A program made the position numbers and the translations under genes. The notes under the pieces were generated by a model, which saw only the letters and a list, made by a program, of their open reading frames with translations, was not told the DNA's origin and did not search any database. From NCBI GenBank assembly GCA_900553415.1, contig USDH01000040.1, positions 1 through 9,738 on the forward strand: DNA of 9,738 nt. Direction: 5' to 3'. Positions within the stretch are counted from its first letter, which is position 1. Each line of letters begins with the position of its first letter. Shown here in pieces: positions 1 through 6,071 of this stretch. This DNA comes from an uncultured Collinsella sp. (GTDB lineage: Bacteria; Actinomycetota; Coriobacteriia; Coriobacteriales; Coriobacteriaceae).

Positions 1-54
1 GTTTTTCCGCATCCGACGGTCGGTGAAATTTTCCATGAAACTTTGTTTGCGTAA
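1..54 (+). CDS. lpdA: Dihydrolipoyl dehydrogenase (E3), C-terminal end only
   Basis: The frame that is open from base 1 encodes 17 residues, VFPHPTVGEIFHETLFA, then TAA at 52-54. The HPTxxE pattern (H4 and E9 of the fragment) matches the C-terminal His-Glu pair of dihydrolipoyl dehydrogenases, where the histidine is the acid/base catalyst at the dimer interface. The enzyme reoxidises the lipoamide arm of 2-oxo-acid dehydrogenase complexes using FAD and NAD+. The stop shares its last A with the ATG of the lipoate ligase gene (TAATG), which suggests translational coupling. The following lplA and E2 genes support the call, since E3, lipoate ligase and E2 belong to one pathway. Only the tail is visible, so the identification rests on this motif and the context. 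Confidence 0.75.
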   Translation, partial: VFPHPTVGEIFHETLFA

Positions 55-803
55 TGTTCTGTATTGATAATCGCTGCACGGATATCTATTTTAATCTGGC
101 AGCAGAAGAGTATTTGTTGAAGCAGAAGCGAGGTAACTTCTTTATGCTTTGGCAGTCGGAACCTTCCGTTGTGATAGGGAAACATCAGAGTGTGGCGGCG
201 GAAGCGGACGAGAGGTTTCTGGATGAAAAGGGAATAACCCTGGCACGCCGTTTCTCCGGTGGAGGGGCTGTATATCATGACCGGGGAAACATTAACCTGA
301 GTTTTATTGAAACCAGGAAGCAACCGGATTTTGAATATTACCTGCAATTGGTGGTCGACTTCCTCGAGAAGGTGGGCATCACGGCTTATGCCGACCAGCG
401 TCTGGGCATTTATGTGGATGAACGGAAAATATCAGGTAGTGCGCAGTGCATACACAAAGACCGTGTGATGTATCATTGTACTTTGTTGTTTTCCACTGAT
501 CTGGATATGTTGAATGCGGCGTTGAATGGCGATCCGGATGCGGAAAGCCGTTTACCGGGCTCTCGTACTATGCGTGCAGTACCTTCCGTACGGAGTGAAG
601 TTGCGAATATAAAAGAGTTTTTGTCTGAGCCTATGGACATCAAACGTTTCATGCATTTGCTCTTTCACTCCTTTGTGGATGATGACGATAACCGGATTTA
701 CCGCTTCTCTGCCGGAGATATGGAAGCCATCGAACGGTTGAAAGCGGAAAAGTATGCCTGCAAAGAGTGGATATATCATAAATCCGCATTAACTTTTACT
801 TAA
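54..803 (+). CDS. lplA: Lipoate-protein ligase A
   Basis: This enzyme of 249 residues activates lipoate with ATP and transfers it to the lysine of lipoyl domains, such as the E2 protein encoded just downstream. Family motifs are clear: RRFSGGGAVYHD at 65-76 (lipoyl-adenylate binding loop), RKISGSA at 124-130 with K125 at the conserved catalytic lysine position, YHCTLLFSTDL at 140-150, and SVRSEVANI at 178-186. The protein is shorter than E. coli LplA (338 residues), but it keeps a tail resembling the usual W-x-x-G-K-S-P segment, here EWIYHKSAL at 238-246 with His in place of Gly. The ATG at 54 overlaps the preceding stop codon. It is followed by a 66-base gap and then the E2 gene. Codon use and moderate GC match the left 970 bases only, and differ sharply from the rest of the window. 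Confidence 0.93.
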   Translation: MFCIDNRCTDIYFNLAAEEYLLKQKRGNFFMLWQSEPSVVIGKHQSVAAEADERFLDEKGITLARRFSGGGAVYHDRGNINLSFIETRKQPDFEYYLQLVVDFLEKVGITAYADQRLGIYVDERKISGSAQCIHKDRVMYHCTLLFSTDLDMLNAALNGDPDAESRLPGSRTMRAVPSVRSEVANIKEFLSEPMDIKRFMHLLFHSFVDDDDNRIYRFSAGDMEAIERLKAEKYACKEWIYHKSALTFT

Positions 804-869
804 GTTAAAAACTTACTACTCAGTTGTTTGTTGTATATATAATAAACCGAGAACCTAAAACTTAACTAT
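804..869 (+). other. Short AT-rich gap between lplA and E2
   Basis: These 66 bases include the run TATATATAATAAA at about 834-846. I see no intrinsic terminator and no convincing Bacteroidota-type promoter (TTTG plus TAnnTTTG). No strong Shine-Dalgarno precedes the E2 ATG at 870, which is usual in Bacteroidota. The E2 gene could be transcribed from upstream or from a promoter I cannot recognise. Confidence 0.4.
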
Positions 870-974
870 ATGTCAAGATTTGAAATAAAGATGCCCAAAT
901 TGGGTGAAAGCATAACCGAAGGTACCATCATCTCGTGGTCGGTACAAGTAGGAGACGTCATCAAGGAAGATGAT
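870..974 (+). pseudogene. 2-oxo-acid dehydrogenase E2 (dihydrolipoamide acyltransferase), 5' fragment cut at the chimeric join
   Basis: Codons 1-35 encode a standard E2 start: the segment MPKLGESITEGTI at 8-20 followed by the VGDVIKEDD stretch ending at 35 is the first half of a biotinyl/lipoyl domain. In the intact protein this domain carries the lipoyl-lysine that LplA modifies and passes acyl groups to CoA in a pyruvate or branched-chain 2-oxo-acid dehydrogenase complex. After D35 the frame continues for hundreds of codons, but those residues (RLDAVDCGLAHLHHL and on) are not E2-like; they are the antisense reading of peptide-transporter genes on the - strand. The lipoyl lysine, the E1/E3-binding domain and the catalytic domain are all absent. 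I treat this as a real gene truncated by a contig chimera, not as a natural pseudogene or a fusion protein. Confidence 0.85.
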
Positions 975-975
975 C
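969..975. other. Chimeric junction between Bacteroidota-like and Coriobacteriia-like DNA
   Basis: On the left, E2 codons fit the family up to GATGAT at 969-974. On the right, the - strand reading frame that starts at 1007 runs back to the same six bases as ATC ATC. Either side can claim 969-974, and a GATC tetramer occupies 972-975. GC content, strand bias, gene content and codon style all change here, and both genes touching the point are broken. No mobile element, attachment-site repeat or tRNA is nearby. Confidence 0.9.
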
Positions 976-1007
976 GGCTCGACGCCGTTGACTGCGGTCT
1001 CGCTCAT
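969..1007 (-). CDS. Start of a second peptide-transport ABC ATPase (DppF/OppF expected), truncated by the junction
   Basis: An ATG at 1007-1005 follows the TAG stop of the upstream fusion gene with no gap. It has a strong ribosome binding site, GGAGG at 1020-1016, eight bases before it. The readable product is MSETAVNGVEPII, a plausible lead-in to an ATPase domain (compare the SVEPILSV segment that opens the ATPase half of the neighbouring fusion protein). No ATPase motif is reached before the join at 969-975. Identity is inferred from operon order: A, B, C-D, then F is the usual order, and F is the only core component missing. The sequence beyond 969 on this strand belongs to the E2 gene of another organism. 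Confidence 0.55.
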
Positions 1008-3023
1008 CTACATCACCTCCGCGTGAGGGGTCAAACCATTTGCCTTGAGCACCTCGTCGGGGAGCTCGGAATAGAAGTGCTCGGTGCCGGGCACGCGCTT
1101 GAAGACCGGACGGGTGTCCAGGCCAATGCGCGGATGGCTCGAGCGGGGCGCGAAGCGATCGCCCTTGGGGAAATCGCGCGGGCTCGGAACGGCGCCGGGC
1201 ACCTGGTGCAGGCGGCCCGAACCGCTCTCGATGGACAGAACGGAACCCAGAAGACCGCGGGTGTACTCGTGGATCGGGTTAGTGAGCAGCTCCTTGGTGG
1301 GCGCCTGCTCGATAACCTGACCGGCGTACATAACCGTGATGTTATGGGCGACCTCGGCGACCAGCGCCAAGTCATGCGAGACGAAGATCATGGCAAAGCC
1401 GAGCTTGGCCTGAAGGTCGTTGAGCAGCTTGATGACCTGCTTCTGAACGGTAACGTCCAGAGCGGTCGTGGGCTCGTCGCAGATGACCAGCTTGGGGTCG
1501 CGGGTAAGGGCCATAGCGATCAGGACACGCTGACGCTGACCGCCGGAAAGCTCGTGCGGATAGCTCTCGAGCGTGCGCTTGGGATCGAGGCCGACGAGCT
1601 CCAGGAGCTCCTCGGCGCTGCGGGTTCCGCCGCGCTTGGTGAGCTGCTTCATCTGGGCAGAAATGAGCATAGAGGGGTTAAGCGAGGACAGGGCGTCCTG
1701 GTAGACCATGGCGATATCGGTACCGCGCAGGCCGAACCACTCCTTCTTGCTCATCTTGAGCAGGTCGCGGCCCTCCCAGAGAACCTCGCCGGAAAGATGC
1801 TCGTCATCGTCGGTCAGGCCCATGATGGCCAGCGTGGTGATGGACTTACCGCAGCCGGACTCGCCTACCAGGCCTATGGTCTGGCCGGGACGGACGTCAA
1901 AGTTGACGTGATCGACGACGTTGATATCACCGTGGTGCTCAAACTGGATGCAGAAATCGCGGACCGAAAGGATCGGCTCAACGGACTCATCGGGCACATG
2001 GCGATCGTCACGCTTGAGCTCGACATCGCGCAGGGCGCCAAGGCGAGCGGAGAGGGACTGGGCCTGCTCCTTGTAGGCGCGAACGGGGTCGGAAACCAGC
2101 AGGTCGGCCTCGCGACGCTTGGAGGAATCGGTCGGATCCAGGGCGGCGGAGGGAGCAGCGGCCATGGCGTCGGTAATGCCCTCGGAGAGGATGTTGAGCG
2201 CCAGGCAGGTGATCATGATGGCCAGGCCCGGGAACAGCGCCTGCCACCAACGGCCGGCGAGCACGCCGCCGCGGGCGTCGGCGAGGATGTTGCCCCAGGT
2301 AGCGGTGGGCTCCTGGATACCAGCGCCGATGAAGGTCAGCGAGGCCTCGAAGATAATGGCGTCGGCGACCAGGGTAACGGTGAAGACCATGATCGGGGCG
2401 ATGCAGTTACGCAGAACATGCTTGATCAAAATCCACGGAGCCTTGGCGCCGGAAACGATGACCGCGCGGACATAGTCCTCGCCGTACTCGGACACGATGT
2501 TGGCGCGCACGATACGGGCAATCTGCGGAGTGTACATAAAGCCGATGGCGAAGATGATCGACGGCACGGAGTTGCCCAGGATGGAGACGAAGACGGCCGC
2601 GAGGGCGATGCCCGGGATGGACATGATGATGTCCAAGATACGCATGATCGTCTCGGAGACGGCCTTGCGCGAAACCGCTGCAAGGGCGCCCACGACCGAG
2701 CCGCAGACCAGAGCCATGGCAGTGGCGCCAAAGCCGATAATCAGCGAGTAACGACCACCGTAGAGCATACGCGACAGAATGTCGCGACCCTTATCGTCGG
2801 TACCGAAGATAAATCCGTTGCCGGGAGCCTGGCGAGCCGTAAAGATCTCGACCGGGCTATAGGGGGCAAGAAGGGGCGCCAGAATCGCAGTCAGGGCGAC
2901 CAGCACCAGCACGACGGCTGCAATCTTAGAAGACAGCGTCATCTTCTTCCAGCCACCGAGCTTGAGCCCCTTGGAGGCAGCCTTCTCGAGCTGCTCGGTT
3001 TGCTTCTCTCGAATCTTTACCAT
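1008..3023 (-). CDS. Peptide ABC transporter, fused permease (DppC/OppC) and ATPase (DppD/OppD)
   Basis: One frame of 671 residues carries two normally separate subunits. Residues 1-288 are a DppC/OppC-type permease: an N-terminal membrane segment at about 33-55, the GTDDKGRDILSR segment at 74-85 typical of the family, further membrane segments, and the cytoplasmic EAA-type loop at about 179-209 (G192) that docks on the ATPase. A linker rich in charged residues spans about 289-349. Residues 350-600 are an ABC ATPase: Walker A GESGCGKS 387-394, Q-loop Q442, signature LSGGQ 492-496, Walker B LVICDEP 512-518, D-loop ALD 521-523 and switch H550. Residues about 584-640 are the oligopeptide-transporter tail domain, but the usual cysteines are absent (GDRFAPRSSH, 621-630). 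The ATG at 3023 lies three bases after the permease B stop, with AGGACGG at 3038-3032 as ribosome binding site. C-D fusions of this kind are known in Actinomycetota. Substrate (di- or oligopeptide, or a metal chelate) cannot be told from sequence. Confidence 0.93.
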   Translation of the reverse strand: MVKIREKQTEQLEKAASKGLKLGGWKKMTLSSKIAAVVLVLVALTAILAPLLAPYSPVEIFTARQAPGNGFIFGTDDKGRDILSRMLYGGRYSLIIGFGATAMALVCGSVVGALAAVSRKAVSETIMRILDIIMSIPGIALAAVFVSILGNSVPSIIFAIGFMYTPQIARIVRANIVSEYGEDYVRAVIVSGAKAPWILIKHVLRNCIAPIMVFTVTLVADAIIFEASLTFIGAGIQEPTATWGNILADARGGVLAGRWWQALFPGLAIMITCLALNILSEGITDAMAAAPSAALDPTDSSKRREADLLVSDPVRAYKEQAQSLSARLGALRDVELKRDDRHVPDESVEPILSVRDFCIQFEHHGDINVVDHVNFDVRPGQTIGLVGESGCGKSITTLAIMGLTDDDEHLSGEVLWEGRDLLKMSKKEWFGLRGTDIAMVYQDALSSLNPSMLISAQMKQLTKRGGTRSAEELLELVGLDPKRTLESYPHELSGGQRQRVLIAMALTRDPKLVICDEPTTALDVTVQKQVIKLLNDLQAKLGFAMIFVSHDLALVAEVAHNITVMYAGQVIEQAPTKELLTNPIHEYTRGLLGSVLSIESGSGRLHQVPGAVPSPRDFPKGDRFAPRSSHPRIGLDTRPVFKRVPGTEHFYSELPDEVLKANGLTPHAEVM

Positions 3024-3026
3024 AAT

Positions 3027-3983
3027 CTACACCGTCCTGATGCGCGGGTTGATGAGCAGGTAGAGCATGTCAACCACGATGTTGATGATGATGAAGGCAA
3101 GAGCAACGACGATAACGACGCCCTGAACCAGGTTCGCCTCGTTGCCCTGAACGCCCTGCAGAATCGCGGTGCCCATGCCGGGGAGGTTGAAGATAACCTC
3201 GATGACGACGGCGCCGCCCATGAGGTAACCGATCTTAAGACCGAGGGTGGTGACCGGGGTGATTAGCGCATTGCGAAGAACGTTGATGCCGACGACGACC
3301 TTCTCGGGAACGCCGGCGCCGCGAGCCATACGGACATAATCCTTGTCGAGCTCCTCGACCATGGCGGTACGCACGATACGAGTCATCTGGCCCGTCAGCG
3401 GAAATGCCAAGGCGATAGCGGGCATGATCATACGTCCCAGATAGCCAACCGGATTCGTGGTGAAGTGAGGCAGAGCACCCGATGCCGGGAGCACCTTAAG
3501 GTAGGAAGAGAACAGCAGGATCAACAGAACGGCAAGCCAGAACGACGGGGTTGCCAAGCCGGCGATGGAAAAGACGCGGATCACTTGGTCCGGCCATTTG
3601 TCGCGATACAGTGCCGCGATGACGCCGAGCAAAAACGAAACGACCGCACCGATGGCAAGACCGATGAAGGTCAGCTGCATCGTGACGGGCAGGGCCGTGG
3701 AGATGCGCTTGGCAACGGAGTTGCGAGCAGCACCATAGGTGCCCATGTCGCCATGGATCAAATCGCCCATATAGCGCACGTAGCGCACGGGCCAGGGGTC
3801 GTCCAGACCATACTTCTCATGGTACTCGGCAACCGCCTCGGGCGAGGCACCGTCACCCAACGCCGTGTAGGCGGGGTCGGTCTTGGAGAACGACATAAGG
3901 AAGAACACCAGGACGGTGACGCCCAATGCCATGATCGGCAGCGCCACAAGACGCCTTCCAATCAAACGTAGCAAGTTGTTCAC
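3027..3983 (-). CDS. Peptide ABC transporter permease, DppB/OppB type
   Basis: This is a 318-residue inner-membrane channel subunit for peptide uptake, partner of the C half of the fusion protein encoded three bases downstream. It opens with the family's usual N-terminus, LLRLIGRRLVALPI (4-17), leading into a first membrane helix to about 31. A periplasmic region follows (about 35-100), with the KYGLDDPWPVRYVRY segment at 57-71 seen in DppB proteins. Later membrane helices flank the EAA-type loop at about 211-244 (DYVRMARGAGV at 215-225, G222 and G224), and the end VDMLYLLINPRIR at 304-316 is the family's usual finish. I choose GTG at 3983 because AGGGGAG at 3995-3989 lies five bases upstream and the protein then starts where relatives do. 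A longer frame from TTG at 4016 would translate the ribosome binding site itself. Confidence 0.93.
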   Translation of the reverse strand: MNNLLRLIGRRLVALPIMALGVTVLVFFLMSFSKTDPAYTALGDGASPEAVAEYHEKYGLDDPWPVRYVRYMGDLIHGDMGTYGAARNSVAKRISTALPVTMQLTFIGLAIGAVVSFLLGVIAALYRDKWPDQVIRVFSIAGLATPSFWLAVLLILLFSSYLKVLPASGALPHFTTNPVGYLGRMIMPAIALAFPLTGQMTRIVRTAMVEELDKDYVRMARGAGVPEKVVVGINVLRNALITPVTTLGLKIGYLMGGAVVIEVIFNLPGMGTAILQGVQGNEANLVQGVVIVVALAFIIINIVVDMLYLLINPRIRTV

Positions 3984-3988
3984 GTTCT

Positions 3989-3995
3989 CTCCCCT
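3989..3995 (-). promoter_or_regulatory. Ribosome binding site fixing the GTG start of permease B
   Basis: On the - strand AGGGGAG occupies 3995-3989 and ends five bases before GTG at 3983-3981. It rules out the upstream in-frame TTG at 4016 as the main start. Confidence 0.75.
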
Positions 3996-4023
3996 TTCTT
4001 TTGTCGGTAGGACCAACTGGTAT

Positions 4024-4041
4024 ATGAGTACGGATACTCAT
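4024..4041 (-). promoter_or_regulatory. Hairpin 3 in the A-B spacer
   Basis: ATGAGTA (4024-4030) and TACTCAT (4035-4041) form a perfect 7-bp stem with a 4-base loop. It lies between the stronger hairpin at 4045-4078 and the ribosome binding site of permease B, and may act with them on mRNA stability or on translation of permease B. Confidence 0.45.
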
Positions 4042-4044
4042 TAC

Positions 4045-4078
4045 AAGACCCGAGCGACATCGTTGCCGCCCGGGTCTT
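4045..4078 (-). promoter_or_regulatory. Strong hairpin 2 between the binding-protein and permease genes (attenuator or mRNA stabiliser)
   Basis: AAGACCCG at 4045-4052 pairs perfectly with CGGGTCTT at 4071-4078. In the - strand transcript the stem extends to 11 bp with one G-U pair (AAGACCCGGGC with GCTCGGGTCTT) around a 12-base loop. On the + strand that position is an A-C mismatch, so the hairpin is better in the orientation of the operon. The - strand sequence after it (GTAATG) has no U-run, so it is not a classical intrinsic terminator. In transporter operons a hairpin after the binding-protein gene often protects the upstream mRNA end or gives partial termination, so that more binding protein is made than membrane protein. 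This role is inferred. Confidence 0.6.
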
Positions 4079-4125
4079 TGTTTCAACTATGAGGATACGG
4101 TCCCAACGGCCGACATCCTGCATAC

Positions 4126-4141
4126 AGACTCAAGCGAGTCT
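4126..4141 (-). promoter_or_regulatory. Small hairpin 1 at the binding-protein stop codon
   Basis: AGACTC (4126-4131) and GAGTCT (4136-4141) form a 6-bp stem with a 4-base loop. The outer base pair uses the last base of the TAA stop of the binding-protein gene. It is the first of three hairpins in the 157-base spacer before permease B. Alone it is weak; its interest lies in the tandem arrangement. Confidence 0.35.
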
Positions 4142-5754
4142 TACGCCTTGACGGTCGCAACGCCCCTGAAGGACATGCTCGTCGTGCCGATGCCCTTGAA
4201 GCCATCGAGGGCCTCGCCGTTGGGCGCAGTGGACGGATCGTCCCAGGAAGCGGAGACGGTCTTGACGTGGACAACGGGGTACAGAACGGCATTGTCGGCA
4301 ATGATGTCGAAGCACTCGTTCCACTTCTTCTGCTGCTCGTCGCCCTCGGCGGCAAGAGCCTCGTCCATGAGACCGTGGAGCTTCTGCCACTCAGCGGACT
4401 CCTTCCACGGGCAACGGGTCTGCATCCAGACGTTGTCGCCGTACCACCAGTTGAGCAGCAGGTCGGGGTCGGCGCCGAAGCAGGAAGGATCGCCAGGGGC
4501 AAGGAGGATATCGTAGGCCTCGCCGCCGTCGATGGCAGCGTAGGTGGCCGGCGAGGTATCGGTCTGGATGGTCACATCGAAGCCGAGAGCGTCGAGGTCA
4601 TTCTTGACCTGGGCGGCCATGCCCTTAATCTGCTCGTTGTCGGTGGTGCGCAGGGTGATGGCGCCCGGGGTGATGCCAGACTCCTCGATGAGCTTCTTAG
4701 CCTTCTTGGCGTCGGTCTTGTACACCGTGGAAGCCTCATGATAGTTGGTGAAGCTCTTGGGCAGGTAGCAGCTGGCAGCGGTGGCAAGGCCGGCGAAGGT
4801 GTTGCTGACCATCTTCTCGGTGTCGAGCGCATACATGACAGCCTGACGGACCTTGACGTTGTTCCAAGGCTCCTTGGCGACGTTGAACATGATGAAGCGG
4901 GTGCCGAAACCCTGAACGTTATCGATCTTGCAGCCGGCGCTCTCGAGCTGGTCGACGGCGTCAGCGGTAACGAGCTCCATAACGAGCGTAGAGCCCTCCT
5001 GCTGAGCGGTAACGCGAGCGGTGGGGTCGGTCAGGATGCTGTACTGGATCTTCTTATCCTCGGCAGCATACTCACCGTTGTACTCGGGGTTGGGAACCAG
5101 GGTGATCTCGGTATCGGAGATAGAGTCGTACATCCAGGGGCCGGAGCCGATCGGCTGCTTGGCGCGATCCTCCTCGGTCTGGGTGGCCGGGGTAACGCGG
5201 ACGATGGCCAGACGATCCTTGAGCAGGGAGAAGTTGGGGACCTTGGTCTTGACCGTCACGGTGCTGGCGTCCTTGGCCTCGATGGACTCGAAGGGCTGGA
5301 AGAACGGAGCATAGGTAGCGGAAGCGGCGCAAGCGGTGTAGGAGGCAACGACATCGTCAGCGGTGACCTCGGTGCCATCGGAGAACTTGGCGCCCTTGCG
5401 GATGGTGACCTCGAAAGTGGTGTCGTCCACAGACTTGGGATCGTCGGTGGCGAGCTCGTTGAAGGTGCTGTAGTCGTGGTAATCGATGCCGTAGAGGCCC
5501 TCGACGACGTGCCAGTTAGCACCCAGGCCCACAGCGGAGCCGGTGCTGGCGGGATCGAAGCTGGACGGAGCGTAAGCGGAACCAGCGGTGATCACGCCGC
5601 CGCCACGGTTGGCGGAATCGGTGGAACCGGAAGCGGAACCCTCGTCGCTAGAGCTGCCACCGCAGCCGGTGAGACCAAGCCCTGCGACAGCAGCGACGCT
5701 ACCGGTGAGGCCGAGGAACGAACGCCTGGACATACCCTTGTTGATGATGGCCAT
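4141..5754 (-). CDS. Peptide-binding lipoprotein of an ABC transporter (SBP family 5, DppA/OppA type)
   Basis: This 537-residue protein captures peptides outside the cytoplasmic membrane and delivers them to the permease encoded downstream. The N-terminus is a Tat-type lipoprotein signal: SRRSFLG at 9-15, a hydrophobic stretch at 16-28, and the lipobox L28-T-G-C31, so C31 would be lipidated. A Ser/Gly-rich tether follows (32-53). Family 5 motifs include FEVTIRKGAKFSDGTEV (114-130) with TADDVVASY (131-139), PIGSGPWMYDS (201-211), and the KVRQAVMYALD segment at 301-311. Length is usual for the family. ATG at 5754 is chosen because AGGAG at 5764-5760 lies five bases upstream; an in-frame TTG at 5769 lies upstream of that site, and M8 is a possible shorter start. 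The gene is first in the operon, behind a long regulatory gap, and is followed by a hairpin-rich spacer. Which peptides bind cannot be predicted. Confidence 0.95.
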   Translation of the reverse strand: MAIINKGMSRRSFLGLTGSVAAVAGLGLTGCGGSSSDEGSASGSTDSANRGGGVITAGSAYAPSSFDPASTGSAVGLGANWHVVEGLYGIDYHDYSTFNELATDDPKSVDDTTFEVTIRKGAKFSDGTEVTADDVVASYTACAASATYAPFFQPFESIEAKDASTVTVKTKVPNFSLLKDRLAIVRVTPATQTEEDRAKQPIGSGPWMYDSISDTEITLVPNPEYNGEYAAEDKKIQYSILTDPTARVTAQQEGSTLVMELVTADAVDQLESAGCKIDNVQGFGTRFIMFNVAKEPWNNVKVRQAVMYALDTEKMVSNTFAGLATAASCYLPKSFTNYHEASTVYKTDAKKAKKLIEESGITPGAITLRTTDNEQIKGMAAQVKNDLDALGFDVTIQTDTSPATYAAIDGGEAYDILLAPGDPSCFGADPDLLLNWWYGDNVWMQTRCPWKESAEWQKLHGLMDEALAAEGDEQQKKWNECFDIIADNAVLYPVVHVKTVSASWDDPSTAPNGEALDGFKGIGTTSMSFRGVATVKA

Positions 5755-5823
5755 GTCTTCTCCTATCAATAGAGAATCTTACTCGGGAGCACCTAGACGT
5801 GCCCCCGCGCAACTTGCGGACGA

Positions 5824-5851
5824 TATATACCTTACCTACCGACGAACCCAA
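5824..5851 (-). promoter_or_regulatory. Possible promoter P2 of the peptide operon
   Basis: On the - strand TTGGGT (5851-5846) is followed after 16 bases by TATATA (5829-5824). The -35 match is poor (3 of 6), while the -10 is better (4 of 6) in an AT-rich patch. Transcription would start near 5817, leaving a leader of about 60 bases. It is downstream of the 23-bp dyad. A sigma-70-like promoter is inferred only from spacing and consensus. Confidence 0.35.
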
Positions 5852-5890
5852 CTGAGGTGCCGCGCTCGGCGACCGATACATACATACGCT

Positions 5891-5913
5891 TGAACGGTAT
5901 TTACTACCGTTCA
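5891..5913. promoter_or_regulatory. Perfect 23-bp dyad, candidate operator of the peptide operon
   Basis: TGAACGGTA (5891-5899) and TACCGTTCA (5905-5913) are exact inverted 9-base arms around the 5-base spacer TTTAC. Its size and symmetry suit a dimeric transcription factor. It overlaps the -10 and spacer of a possible upstream promoter (TTGTCA at 5929-5924, 17 bases, TAGTAA at 5906-5901), which is where a repressor would act. A hairpin in the mRNA leader is the alternative if transcription starts upstream. The regulator is unknown and not encoded in this window. Confidence 0.6.
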
Positions 5914-5929
5914 CCGAATTCATTGACAA
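5901..5929 (-). promoter_or_regulatory. Possible promoter P1 of the peptide operon, overlapping the dyad
   Basis: TTGTCA (5929-5924) matches the -35 consensus at five of six bases. A 17-base spacer leads to TAGTAA (5906-5901), only three of six for a -10 element. The -10 lies inside the 23-bp dyad. The good -35, ideal spacing and overlap with a dyad make this attractive, but the weak -10 keeps confidence low. Confidence 0.35.
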
Positions 5930-6071
5930 ACGATTCGCCAGACAGTATGTATCGACGAGGTGAGATATCAGTCTTCGTCAACCCGCAGGATAGCAGGGTT
6001 GTTCACCATGGCTAGTCAAACGTTTTAGCGTTAATAGAACCCGAAATCGGCTGGTAATCGCCGCGAAATAA

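Larger units (their letters stand above)
5874..5954. repeat. Wide 10-bp inverted repeat enclosing the operator-like dyad
   Basis: CGATACATAC (5874-5883) is the exact reverse complement of GTATGTATCG (5945-5954), with 61 bases between. The 23-bp dyad lies between the arms but is not centred. The arms may be two binding sites for one protein that could loop the DNA, or the base of a branched leader RNA. Function is not known. Confidence 0.5.

Noticed and set aside
960..1010. Natural horizontal transfer of the peptide operon into a Bacteroidota genome
   Set aside because: Both genes at the boundary are cut, no mobility gene or flanking repeat exists, and housekeeping genes (uvrC, murJ) of the second lineage follow. 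An assembly or library chimera is simpler.
870..3266. A 798-codon frame on the + strand starting as a lipoyl-domain protein, which could pass for a novel E2 fusion
   Set aside because: Only codons 1-35 are E2. The rest runs antisense across the permease/ATPase fusion gene, whose - strand product has every expected motif. The residues after 35 show the His/Gly/Asp/Arg-rich pattern of an antisense GC-rich frame.
4045..4085. Hairpin followed by TTTGTTT on the + strand, resembling an intrinsic terminator for rightward transcription
   Set aside because: No + strand gene lies before it, and the stem pairs better in the - strand transcript. It is reported as an operon spacer hairpin instead.
4267..5772. 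A 501-codon open frame on the + strand
   Set aside because: It is fully antisense to the binding-protein gene. Gly/Val/Asp-rich repetitive composition without domains is typical of a shadow frame in GC-rich DNA.
5980..6000. Inverted repeat AACCCGC / GCAGGGTT as a terminator of uvrC
   Set aside because: The stem has a bulge and no T-run follows on either strand; too weak to call.
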